In this document: piece after piece, positions 33,673 to 42,078 of the stretch
How positions within the stretch are numbered: the first letter of the stretch is position 1
How the letters are laid out: each line of letters starts with the position of its first letter
Assembly: GCA_963821935.1 (NCBI GenBank)
Contig: CAWGFM010000005.1
Coordinates: forward strand, 558,001 to 622,000
Origin: JAOUEA01 sp963821935
GTDB taxonomy: Bacteria; Actinomycetota; UBA4738; HRBIN12
Length of the DNA: 64,000 nucleotides
Reading direction: 5' to 3'
Notes under the pieces: model-generated
Told to the model about the DNA's origin: nothing
The model's input: the letters and a program-made list of their open reading frames with translations, nothing else
Database searches by the model: none
Translations under genes and position numbers: made by a program

Positions 33673-34594
33673 TCAGGCGCCGGTAGCGACGATCCGCGCC
33701 GCATGCGAGCCGTAGTCGGCGCGCACGATGGGGAGCAGCCCCGTCAGGTAGGCACCGTCCGTGCAGCCACGGCACCAGGCGGACGCGTTGATGGCCTCGG
33801 CGGTCGCCTTCGCGGGAGCACACGCCTGCAGCGAGCTCAGGATCGCGGCATAGCCGTAGGAGTCGGCCCCGCCCTGAAGGGTGTCGCGTGACGCGTCGAG
33901 CCCCTGTTCCAGCGAGCGGAAGTTCTTGACCCCGACGCTGTTGAAGTCCGTCGCGCCTTCCATGTCGTGCGTGGTCGCGAGCGGGTTGAACGCGGCATCG
34001 GTGGATTCGGAGGTCTCCCAGGCGACCACGACGAGCAGGTTGTCCGAACAGTCGGGCGCGCTCACATACGCGAGGAACCCCCGTGCCCAGGATTCATACG
34101 TGAGCGGACCCCACAGCTCCTGCGCCGGTTCGGTCTCGACCTGAGGGGCTGGATCGTGATCGCGGCGGAGCACGCGCTCTCGTTCCCGGATCCGCTCGCT
34201 GAGCGTGGCCGACCAGGCATCCAGCTCGCGCCGGCCGACACGGCCGATCCGGCTTCGCAGTGTGGCACGCATGCGCTCGTGGGCCCTGTCGAGCCGATGC
34301 GACCGAGAGCTCGCGCGTCGGGAATCCGTGCATCCCGCCCTCCAGCGTGATGGGTTCGCTCTCCTCGACCCGCTCGGTCAGCCGTCCGATGGTCACCGCG
34401 ATCCCGGCGATCCGGCCGTGCCAGCGGTCGAGGCGATGGTTCCAGAGTCGGATGCGATGCTCGGCGGTACGGATCTTCCGGTCGAGGGTTCTGACCTCCG
34501 GCGACCGCGTCGCATCGGCGCTGGCGAGCACGGGCGACGCCGCAAGCATCAACATGCTCACGATCGGGACGAGGAGGAAGGAGAGGCGTCGCAT
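33673..34594 (-). pseudogene. Secreted coiled-coil protein, likely wall hydrolase, one frameshift
   Basis: Two frames combine into one protein of about 306 residues. The N-terminal part has a signal peptide (RRLSFLLVPIVSMLMLAASPVLASA) and a heptad-rich helix (TLDRKIRTAEHRIRLWNHRLDRWHGRI). The C-terminal part continues the coiled coil (LDRAHERMRATLRSRIGRV and LSERIRERERVLRR) and has a globular domain with NPLATTHDMEGATDFNSVGVKNF, resembling lysozyme-like or peptidase-type wall domains. Frame changes between about 34283 and 34330; correction is a single base. The globular domain family is my guess from short motifs. Confidence 0.6.
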
Positions 34595-34648
34595 GGGGAC
34601 GTGGAGGGTATCGACGGCAGCCGCCGATCCCTTGACCGGCGGCCGCGG

Positions 34649-36541
34649 CTAGCGCCGGGCCGCTTCGACGACCTCGGCGGCCACGTCGAACCGGCCGAAC
34701 TGCGGCATGACGTAGACACCCGCGGCGCCGGCCTCACGGAGCTGGACCATGAGGTCCTCGGCCAGCTTGACCCCCGCACGCCACCCGTCATCGCCTGCCC
34801 GGTCCATGCGCGAACGCACCGGTTCGGGGATCGATATCCCCGGCACCTCGTTGTGCAGGAACTCGGCGTGGCGGGCGGAAGCGAGCGGCAGCACCCCCAC
34901 CAAGACGGGAATCGAGAGCGGGCCGCCGGTGGCGGCTTCGAAGGCTTCGAGGAAGCGCCGAAGGGGCTCGACCGAGTAGATGGGCTGAGACAGGAAGAAC
35001 GAGGCGCCCGCCCGCACCTTCCTGTCGGTGAGACGCACCTCCCTGGCCAGGTCGGCGGCCTCGGGAGCCAGCGCGGCGCCGGCGAAGAACGCCGTCGCCT
35101 CCCCGATCGAGGAACCACGCCGATCACGACCACGATTGAATTCCTGGGTGATCAACGAGAGCAGACCGGTGGCCGTGACGTCCACGTCGTTGAAGGCCTG
35201 CGGATACTCCCCGATCGACACCGGGTCGCCCACGCACACGAACAGGTTCCGGATGCCCAACGCGTAGGCTCCCAGCAGATCGCCCTGCAGCCGGAGGAGA
35301 TTGCGTCCCCGCGTCGGGAAATGCAGCACCGTCTCGATCCGAGCCTGCTCCTGCACTCGGCGGCACGCCGCCCACGCGCTCATGCGCATCCGGGCCATGG
35401 GGGAATCGGCGACATCCACGACGTCGGCGCCCGCCTCGTGCACCGTTTGCGCCGCCGCGACGAGGGTGGCGGCATCCCACGAGCGCGGGGGCTCCATCTC
35501 CACCGCCACGGCGAACCGGCCTTCGGCCAGCACGGTCTGTAGGTGGGTCGGCACCGCCTCTGGCCCAGACGCCACGGGGGCCGGGGGTGGCGTCGTTGCC
35601 GTCACGACCCCCGTCGAGTCCGTCATCGCGGGGCCGTCCGCCTTCGACCGGGGCGTCCGCTCGACCGTTGACCTCGTTCGGGCGGCCACGATCGCGGCGG
35701 TGTGATCGGGACCTGTGCCGCAACAGCCCCCCACGATCGACACCCCGCGCTCGATCAACGCCCCGACCTGCTCGCCCATGTAGCCGGGGGTTGCCGGGTA
35801 GACGAATCGACCTCCGATCTCGAGAGGACCACCGGCGTTGGGACGGGCGATCAGCGGCCGGTCTCCCACGAACCGCCCCATCGTCTCGACGATGCGAGAG
35901 ACCTGCGCCGGACCTTCCCCGCAGTTCACGCCGATGGCGTCGACGTCCAACGCGACGAGGCGCGTGGCGACCTGCTCGGGCGTGGACCCCAGCAGGGTTC
36001 GATCGTCACGGGTGAAGGTGGCGCTCACCGCCAGGGCCAGACCCGGTGCCACATCGCGAACGGCAGCCACCGCATGCTCCATCTCACGCAGGTCGGTTTG
36101 GGTCTCGACCACCACCAGATCCACGCCTGCGGACGCCAGGGCGGCGACCTGAGCACGGTAAGCCTCGCGGGCGTCCTCGCCTCCGACCCGGCCGTACGGT
36201 GCGAGCCGGATCCCCAACGGCCCCATCGAACCTGCCACCACGTCGGCTCCCGAACGTCGTGCGAGATCGACGCCGGCCGCGTTCACCGCTTCCACGCCGG
36301 AGGTGGCGCCGTGTTCCTCTAGCCGGAATCGGTTGGCCCCGAAGGTGTTGGTCAGCACCATCGACGCACCCGCCTGTACGAACGAGCGGTGGACGGCCTC
36401 CACCAGATCCGGTGCATCCACGTTGAGGTCCTCCAGGCACGACCCGACCGGCGCTCCGAGCGCGATGAGGGCTGTGCCCATGCCGCCATCGGCCACGATC
36501 GGCCCCTCGGCCACCCAGGCGCGGAGATCGTCGGAGTCCAT
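34649..36541 (-). CDS. Bifunctional homocysteine S-methyltransferase / 5,10-methylene-THF reductase
   Basis: This fusion has two domains. Residues about 1-290 are a zinc-dependent S-methyltransferase (ADGGMGTALIALGAPVG, NTFGANRFRLEEHG, GVNCGEGPAQVSRIVETM, and the SIVGGCCGTGPDHT zinc cysteines). Residues about 320-630 are a flavin-type methylene-THF reductase (FAVAVEMEPPRSWDAATLV, NLFVCVGDP, GASFFLSQPIYSVEPLRRF). It links methyl-folate supply and methionine synthesis, as in YitJ of Bacillus. The total is 630 residues. ATG 36541 is preferred over an in-frame TTG nine bases upstream. It is divergent from the fibronectin-type lipoprotein gene. Confidence 0.93.
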   Translation of the reverse strand: MDSDDLRAWVAEGPIVADGGMGTALIALGAPVGSCLEDLNVDAPDLVEAVHRSFVQAGASMVLTNTFGANRFRLEEHGATSGVEAVNAAGVDLARRSGADVVAGSMGPLGIRLAPYGRVGGEDAREAYRAQVAALASAGVDLVVVETQTDLREMEHAVAAVRDVAPGLALAVSATFTRDDRTLLGSTPEQVATRLVALDVDAIGVNCGEGPAQVSRIVETMGRFVGDRPLIARPNAGGPLEIGGRFVYPATPGYMGEQVGALIERGVSIVGGCCGTGPDHTAAIVAARTRSTVERTPRSKADGPAMTDSTGVVTATTPPPAPVASGPEAVPTHLQTVLAEGRFAVAVEMEPPRSWDAATLVAAAQTVHEAGADVVDVADSPMARMRMSAWAACRRVQEQARIETVLHFPTRGRNLLRLQGDLLGAYALGIRNLFVCVGDPVSIGEYPQAFNDVDVTATGLLSLITQEFNRGRDRRGSSIGEATAFFAGAALAPEAADLAREVRLTDRKVRAGASFFLSQPIYSVEPLRRFLEAFEAATGGPLSIPVLVGVLPLASARHAEFLHNEVPGISIPEPVRSRMDRAGDDGWRAGVKLAEDLMVQLREAGAAGVYVMPQFGRFDVAAEVVEAARR

Positions 36542-36584
36542 CGTTCGCAAGGCTACGAGACAGGTCGGCTACCATCGAACGCAG

Positions 36585-37420
36585 ATGCGACGGTCTGTCG
36601 GGTTCCTTCCCCGGTACCTCGCCCGCGTGCTCGTGGTCGCGGTGCTCGCGATGAGTGCGGGCTCCTGCACGTCGACGTCCCAGGGCGGACGCGGTTCGGG
36701 CGCCTCACCCTCGGCTCCTCCGACCGTCGGCGATCTCACGATCACCGAGCCCACCTGGCGGCCGGACGGATCGAACTGGGCGCTGATCCTCATGTGGGAC
36801 CCACCGATCGGCGCGACCGTCGACCATTTCGAGGTCCGGCGCGACGGACAGGTGGTGGCCGAGCGGGTCACCGGTCTGATGTGGACCGACCAGGAGGTGC
36901 GAACCAGATACTCGATACGACTACTTGGTGTGCGGCATCGCACCCGGACGAGTCGGCGAACCCTGCCCGGCAGTAGATCGATCACGACCGCGCCCCGGAC
37001 GTCGCCGATGCCAGGCTCGAGGGCCGCTTCGCCGTGAAGCTGCGAGCCGAACGATCGAGCGGGATCGTCGACTCGGTCGACAACGGACGAGTGGTGTTCC
37101 GATTCGCGCCGAAGTGCACCCTTGGTGCGTGCTCGGTCCATTGGACCGTGCTGGGTCACCGCACCGAGGTAGCCCTCACTCGCGAAGGTCGCCGCTATCG
37201 AGGCGAGGCCCGCACTCCGCTGCTCATCCGGAACTGCTTGGGAGACGTGGTCGATGAGGACGTGACCGCTCGCTTCCGCGTGCTCCGCGCCGAATCCCAG
37301 GGTCGACGGTGGCTGGCGACCGAAGTCGAAGGAACCATCACGGAGCGTTCGTCATGGGAGGGATGCAGTACAGCGTCCATCCGATGGAACGTCACCAGCG
37401 TCCTTCCGAACGAGCGGTGA
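36585..37420 (+). pseudogene. Lipoprotein with fibronectin-III domain (about three frameshifts)
   Basis: The N-terminal frame reads RSVGFLPRYLARVLVVAVLAMSAGSC, a signal with a lipobox-like SAGSC, then a fibronectin type III module (PPTVGDLTITEPTWRPDGSN, VDHFEVRRDGQVVAERVTG). The frame then changes near 36915 (to RYDYLVCGIAPGRVGEP), near 36975 and again near 36992 (to PDVADARLEGRFAVKLRAE). A C-terminal beta domain with paired cysteines (FAPKCTLGACSVHW) completes it. The composite is about 278 residues. The next gene has the same arrangement, so these are tandem paralogues. The cluster of indels looks like assembly error. Confidence 0.6.
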
Positions 37421-37423
37421 GCG

Positions 37424-38281
37424 GTGGCGAGCGACGACCCCATCGAGGGCTCGGACTCGGATCCGGGGCGGAAGCGGCTCGTCGGGTTCCTCGTGCTCGC
37501 GATCGCCGCCGGCGTCGTGACGGGGTTCCTGCTGACCCGCGCGCCGGGAACGCCCGGGCCGCCCGCGAACGTGTCGGCGGATCCGTTCCGATGCACGGAC
37601 CCGTGCCGCCGGCTCGACGCCGCCATCACCGTTCGCTGGGCTCCACCCACGGACGGCGCCGACCCATCGGGCTACGAGGTGTGGCGCGACGGCACTCCCC
37701 TGCCGCTCGGCGGCCAGTTCGATGAGGCGACCGCTACGTTCACCGATCGCAGCGTCACCTTCGGCGAACGCTACGAGTACCAGGTCGTAGCGCTGAGCTC
37801 GGCAGGCGCTTCCGCTGGATCGGCGCCGGTCTCGGCACGGCTGCCCCGCCCGCCGGCGACCAGCGCCCAGCTGGACGGCGTCTACGCCGTGCGACTCACC
37901 GTGACGGACGCACGTTCCCTGAGCTCGATGTTGTCTATCGAGCAACCTCGGCCGGGCGTGAGCGCCAGCGACCGATGGACGTTCGAGCCCGTGTGCACAC
38001 CCCCGATGAGCGGCTGCCCAGCGCGATGGGAGGGCCTGGACGGTCCATTGGTGCCCCACGGACGGTCCTGGGCCGGCACGGTGGCGGGCCCCGATGCGCG
38101 GTGCGGCGCCGCCACGACGGTGCCGGCTCCCACCCGATTCCGCTTGGAATCGGCGACCGCCCAGGGCGTCGAGGACGCCTGGTTGGTGGACTCGTTCCGG
38201 GGATCGGTGACCATATCCTTCCACTGTCCCGGCTTCCCTGTATCGCATGGTTCGGTCGAAGTGACCGGGCGGCGGACCTGA
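37424..38281 (+). CDS. Membrane-anchored fibronectin-III domain protein
   Basis: This 285-residue protein has an N-terminal cytoplasmic acidic stretch, one membrane helix (RLVGFLVLAIAAGVVTGFLL), a fibronectin III module (AAITVRWAPPTDGADPSGYE ... YEYQVVALSSAGASAGSAP), and a C-terminal beta domain with cysteines (FEPVCTPPMSGCPARW and DARCGAA). The C-terminal domain matches the previous gene's in arrangement (LDGVYAVRLTV against LEGRFAVKLRA). It is 3 bases behind the preceding stop, so the pair are co-transcribed. Function unknown; probably wall-associated. Confidence 0.82.
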   Translation: MASDDPIEGSDSDPGRKRLVGFLVLAIAAGVVTGFLLTRAPGTPGPPANVSADPFRCTDPCRRLDAAITVRWAPPTDGADPSGYEVWRDGTPLPLGGQFDEATATFTDRSVTFGERYEYQVVALSSAGASAGSAPVSARLPRPPATSAQLDGVYAVRLTVTDARSLSSMLSIEQPRPGVSASDRWTFEPVCTPPMSGCPARWEGLDGPLVPHGRSWAGTVAGPDARCGAATTVPAPTRFRLESATAQGVEDAWLVDSFRGSVTISFHCPGFPVSHGSVEVTGRRT

Positions 38282-38402
38282 AGCGCTGCAAGGGGACTAG
38301 TGCATGCGGGTCAGCAAGTTTGGGTCAGTCGTTCGCGTTCCCTCGCACGTGCTCTGGGGTAGGCTCGTCTTCCAGGATGGCAGTTTGGGAGACAGCGACA
38401 GG

Positions 38403-39548
38403 ATGAACGCGCAGCAGGTGCGGATCGTCGTCGGTGAGGGACGCTCATCGCAGCAGGGATTGCTGCGGTTCGTCCTGGACGGCGAAGGCTACGACGTCGT
38501 CGCCGACGCGGCCAATCCAGCCGAGCTCGCGCGCGTCCTGGCCACGCACAAGCCCGATGTCGTGGTGCTCGACGACGGCATCGGCGCCACCGCGGTGAAC
38601 ATGGTCCACGAGATGGCGCCGGCCGCCAAAGTGGTCCTCGTGTGGCCGGGAGCGGTGGCGCCCATCGGGGGAGCCGCCCAGGTTCCGCCGTCTCAGGTGC
38701 TGCAGGAGCTCGGCCCGGCCGTCGCCAAGGTCACAGGCGTGGCGGGCGCCACGGCGGCGGTCACGGGCGCCGAGATGGTCGATCGAGCCAAGCGCGATCC
38801 CGATGCCCTCCAGCGGACCTTGCGGGGCGTGGGTGAGAGCTCAGCCGCGGCGCTCGCGGCCGGGGCGATCATCGACGCATCCAACGATGCCCCCGTCGTC
38901 ATCCTCCCCGTCACGCCGTCGGTCGACGACGAGGTCGTGACGGTGCCAGAGGCAACCGGTGCCGTCGCCGGTTCCGCAGCGGCGCTCGCCGGTGCGGCCG
39001 CCGTCGGGGCGGCAGGTGCAGCAAGCGCTCGATCGGCTCCTCGGGGTGCACAGAGCCTCCTCAATCGGCGATACGGCACCCTCGCGCTCGGTGGAGCCGC
39101 GGTTGCCGGCGCCATCGTCTTGGCGCTTGCCCTCGGCGGCGCCAAGGTGCCGATCGCTCAGGTCAGCGGTGAGGCGTACACGTACACGCCGCCGGCCGCA
39201 CCCAGCCCCAGCGTAGGGACGGACGGCATCGCCGGACCGGGCGGTCCCGGGTCCTTCGGAGGCGACGGTGGCGATCGCCCAGGTGGCGGCGGCACGGGCG
39301 ATGGAACGCCGGGAGGCGAGAGCGGGTACTCGGGATCGTTCGCCGCCTTCTATCCGATCCAGCCGGTGCTCTCTTCGTTCCTGCCGGAGGCCTCCTTCCC
39401 TCAGGTCGCCGGCGGCCCTGGTCCCTCGCTCGAGACGGGCGGTGGTCAAGGCGGCTCCGACGAGCCTGCCCGTGGATCGCGCCACGCAGGGAAGGCGAAC
39501 AAGGGCAAGCCGCGTTCCGGCAACGGCAAGAGCAACGCCAACGGCTAG
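38403..39548 (+). CDS. Receiver-like domain fused to membrane helix and Gly-rich tail
   Basis: This 381-residue protein starts with a receiver-like domain (about 5-90, VRIVVGEGRSSQQGLLRFVLDGEGYDVV, then KPDVVVLDDGIGATAV). It keeps a phosphoacceptor-position aspartate, but the N-terminal acidic pair reads GE instead of DD and no T/K switch lysine is clear, so phosphorylation is doubtful. An Ala-rich linker follows, then one membrane helix (YGTLALGGAAVAGAIVLALALGG), then a Pro/Gly-rich external tail and a basic end (GKANKGKPRSGNGKSNANG). I know no described protein with this arrangement. The ATG at 38403 follows a GACAGG. Confidence 0.75.
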   Translation: MNAQQVRIVVGEGRSSQQGLLRFVLDGEGYDVVADAANPAELARVLATHKPDVVVLDDGIGATAVNMVHEMAPAAKVVLVWPGAVAPIGGAAQVPPSQVLQELGPAVAKVTGVAGATAAVTGAEMVDRAKRDPDALQRTLRGVGESSAAALAAGAIIDASNDAPVVILPVTPSVDDEVVTVPEATGAVAGSAAALAGAAAVGAAGAASARSAPRGAQSLLNRRYGTLALGGAAVAGAIVLALALGGAKVPIAQVSGEAYTYTPPAAPSPSVGTDGIAGPGGPGSFGGDGGDRPGGGGTGDGTPGGESGYSGSFAAFYPIQPVLSSFLPEASFPQVAGGPGPSLETGGGQGGSDEPARGSRHAGKANKGKPRSGNGKSNANG

Positions 39549-39572
39549 GGCTGAGCGCGGAGCATCCTGCGC

Positions 39573-40424
39573 GTGGGTATCCAGAGCGCAACGTCCAGGC
39601 TCCGACGCGTGCTGGTCCGACCGCCGGACGCCGCGCACGCGGCTGCCTGGCGCGACTACGGGTGGCGCGACGCGCCCGATCCCGCTCGAGCCAGCGACGA
39701 GCACGCGGCGTTCCGAGCGATCCTGGAGGATGCAGGCGCTGACGTCGTGACGGCCGCCACCCCGGTGCCGGGCGACATCGATGCGATCTACACCTATGAC
39801 CCCACCCTGCTGACGAACGCCGGCGCCATCCTGCTTCGCCCGGGCAAGGTGGGCCGGCGTGCGGAGCCCGAGGCCACGATGCACGACCTGGAGGCCGCGG
39901 GCATCCCCGCCCGAGGGCGTCTCGAGGCCCCGGGCACCGCCGAGGGCGGCGACATGTTCTGGCTGGACGAGGAAACGCTGGTGATCGGACGTGGCTACCG
40001 CACCAACGACGACGGCATCGCACAGCTCACGGCGGTGCTCGCGCCTGCCGGATGCAACGTGGTGTGGTTCGATCTCCCGCACGCGGCCGGCGCATCCGAG
40101 TGCCTGCACCTGATGTCGTTCATCTCGCCACTGGCTCCCGACCTGGCGGTGGTGTTCTCGCCCATGATGCCGGTCAGACTCATGGAGATGCTCCGCGAAC
40201 GCGAGGTCCGCCTGGTGGAGGTTCCCGCCGACGAGTTCGCCACGCAGGGCCCCAACGTGCTGGCCCTGGCCCCCCGCGTGGCGCTGGCACTGGACGGCAA
40301 TCCGGTGACCCGCCGGAACATGGAGGATGCCGGTGTGGACGTCCGCACGTACGAGGGCCGGGAGATCTCACGCAAGGGTGACGGCGGCCCCACGTGCCTG
40401 ACCCGTCCGTTGGAGCGCGGGTGA
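39573..40424 (+). CDS. Dimethylarginine dimethylaminohydrolase / arginine deiminase-like protein
   Basis: This 283-residue protein is of the guanidino-modifying (pentein) superfamily. The catalytic set is visible: GTAEGGDMF (E124, D127), histidine in SECLHLMSF (H179), and cysteine in GPTCLTRPL (C275). It hydrolyses a guanidino or methylguanidino group, most likely DDAH-like (N-methylarginine to citrulline and methylamine) or another amidino substrate. The GTG at 39573 is the only start preceding the first strand. Only 24 bases separate it from the previous gene. Confidence 0.88.
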   Translation: MGIQSATSRLRRVLVRPPDAAHAAAWRDYGWRDAPDPARASDEHAAFRAILEDAGADVVTAATPVPGDIDAIYTYDPTLLTNAGAILLRPGKVGRRAEPEATMHDLEAAGIPARGRLEAPGTAEGGDMFWLDEETLVIGRGYRTNDDGIAQLTAVLAPAGCNVVWFDLPHAAGASECLHLMSFISPLAPDLAVVFSPMMPVRLMEMLREREVRLVEVPADEFATQGPNVLALAPRVALALDGNPVTRRNMEDAGVDVRTYEGREISRKGDGGPTCLTRPLERG

Positions 40425-40461
40425 GCCCGAGGGGCATCCCGACCCGATATAGTCCCGCGCG

Positions 40462-40941
40462 ATGTACCGCTACTGGTTCATGCTGCACATCGTGGGAGTC
40501 GTGGCCTTCATGGCGATCCATGGCGTCTCCATGTTCACGTTGTACCGGATCCGCAACCTCAACCTCGATCGTGCCCGCATCGCCGATACCATCTCGTTCT
40601 CGGGCACCACCACGCGTCCGATGTACGTCTCCCTGGTGGTCTTGGTGGGTGCGGGCTTCGTGGCCGGGGTGCAGGGCAAGTGGATCGACGACTGGTGGAT
40701 CTGGCTCGCGGTGGTGGCCCTGCTCATCACGACCGGACTCATGACCGCCATCGCGGCGCCCTACTTCCGCCGCATCACCGAGGCCTGCGGCGTTCGTCCC
40801 TCCGGCGTGCCGCGGACCAGCGACGAGGAGCTCACCTCGCTCCTGCGAGGCCCGACCACGACGCTCATCACGATCGTGGGCTCGGTGGGGATCCTGGTGA
40901 TCCTCTACCTGATGATCTTCAAGCCCGGACAGACCTTCTAG
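40462..40941 (+). CDS. Four-helix membrane protein, DUF2269-like
   Basis: This 159-residue integral membrane protein has four hydrophobic helices: YWFMLHIVGVVAFMAIHGVS, PMYVSLVVLVGAGFVAGV, WIWLAVVALLITTGLMTAI and LITIVGSVGILVILYLMIF. The first helix with H and the short loops suggest the DUF2269 group, which includes heme-related or copper-related membrane proteins, but there is no sure assignment. It lies 37 bases after the DDAH-like gene. Confidence 0.75.
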   Translation: MYRYWFMLHIVGVVAFMAIHGVSMFTLYRIRNLNLDRARIADTISFSGTTTRPMYVSLVVLVGAGFVAGVQGKWIDDWWIWLAVVALLITTGLMTAIAAPYFRRITEACGVRPSGVPRTSDEELTSLLRGPTTTLITIVGSVGILVILYLMIFKPGQTF

Positions 40942-40980
40942 CGACCTGGGCTCGCCACCCTCGGCCGCGACCCGCGTCTC

Positions 40981-41985
40981 CTAGGCAGGCGGAAGCGGGC
41001 GTGCCGCCGGCCCGTTCACGACCTCGCCGGACGGGCCGAACTTCGAGCCGTGACACGGGCATTCGAACAGGTGCGTGCCGCCGTTCCACGCGACGGTGCA
41101 TCCCATGTGCGTGCATCGCGCCGACATGAGGTGCAGCGCTCCCTGATCGTCCATGAACGCGGCGAGTCGCTCTCCCGCCTGCACGATGATGCCGCCTTCG
41201 CCCTGACCCAGCTCGGACGCCACCTGTGCCACGGTGCGGACGATCAAGACATCACGGTCGCTGAGGTCGATCACCTTCTCGGGCACCGGGTTCAGGAAGA
41301 AGCGCTTCGCGCCCAGCATGCCCTTGTTGCCCACCACGATGAGATCGGCATCGATCTCGCGGGCCACCTCCACGATCTCAGCGGAAGGATCCCCCTCGCG
41401 CAGCACCACCTCGGTCTCGACCTCGGTCCCGTAGACGGCGGCGGTGTCCTGGGTCACCAGTGCACCGGTCGCGGGATGCCCCACGAAGACCAGCGTCACC
41501 GGGGCACCGACGGCGGCTGCCAGATCGTAGCCTTTGCGCGCAGCTCGATCGGCCGTCGGCGATCCGTCGGTGGCGATCAACACCCGCCGATACAGCCGCT
41601 CGTCCTGGCCACGCGCCTGATCCATGACGATCAACAGATCACGGGGCGCGTGATGCGACAGACGGTCGGCCGTGGGTCCCAGCGCCGTCGAGCTCCGCCC
41701 TCCGCTCACGACGATCATCCCGACATCCTTCGATTCCGCCAGCTCGATCAGGACGTCGGCGGGCGAACGCCCGCCGTGGAGCTCACCCTCGAGCCGCTTC
41801 ACCCCTGAGGCTTCCGCATCCGCCAAGGCCGCTTGCAGCACCTGCTCAGCGCCGTCGGGCCGTTCCCACACATGGGCGATCACGAGTTGGGCCTGGCCGG
41901 CGTTCGCCAGGGCCGTGGCCACCTGCGTGCACGCCGAGGCTCGATCGGTGCCGTCCGTTCCGAACAGGATCCGCTTGTATGCCAC
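40981..41985 (-). CDS. Tandem universal-stress protein fused to a Rieske domain
   Basis: This 334-residue protein has two UspA domains (KRILFGTDGTDRASACTQVA and YRRVLIATDGSPTADRAAR, each ending with a DVGMIVVSGGRSST or DADLIVVGNKGM strand) followed by a C-terminal Rieske [2Fe-2S] domain: C291-T-H293 and C309-x2-H312, with the extra disulfide pair C296 and C311 seen in high-potential Rieske proteins. The Rieske domain ends soon after the second motif (VNGPAARPLPPA), short by a strand. The fusion of stress-sensing nucleotide-binding domains to an iron-sulfur centre is unusual. It is convergent with the membrane protein gene. Confidence 0.85.
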   Translation of the reverse strand: MAYKRILFGTDGTDRASACTQVATALANAGQAQLVIAHVWERPDGAEQVLQAALADAEASGVKRLEGELHGGRSPADVLIELAESKDVGMIVVSGGRSSTALGPTADRLSHHAPRDLLIVMDQARGQDERLYRRVLIATDGSPTADRAARKGYDLAAAVGAPVTLVFVGHPATGALVTQDTAAVYGTEVETEVVLREGDPSAEIVEVAREIDADLIVVGNKGMLGAKRFFLNPVPEKVIDLSDRDVLIVRTVAQVASELGQGEGGIIVQAGERLAAFMDDQGALHLMSARCTHMGCTVAWNGGTHLFECPCHGSKFGPSGEVVNGPAARPLPPA

Positions 41986-42078
41986 GTCGTTCAGCCTCCC
42001 GGGCGCGTCACGCTACACGCGCGAGGCCCTGCTGCCATCTCCGCTCGTCCTGGAGGCTCCCCGGTAGCCTGGGGCGCG

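Noticed and set aside
34205..35542. A 445-codon plus-strand frame antisense to the methyltransferase-reductase fusion
   Set aside because: No motif; the opposite strand has clear catalytic motifs.
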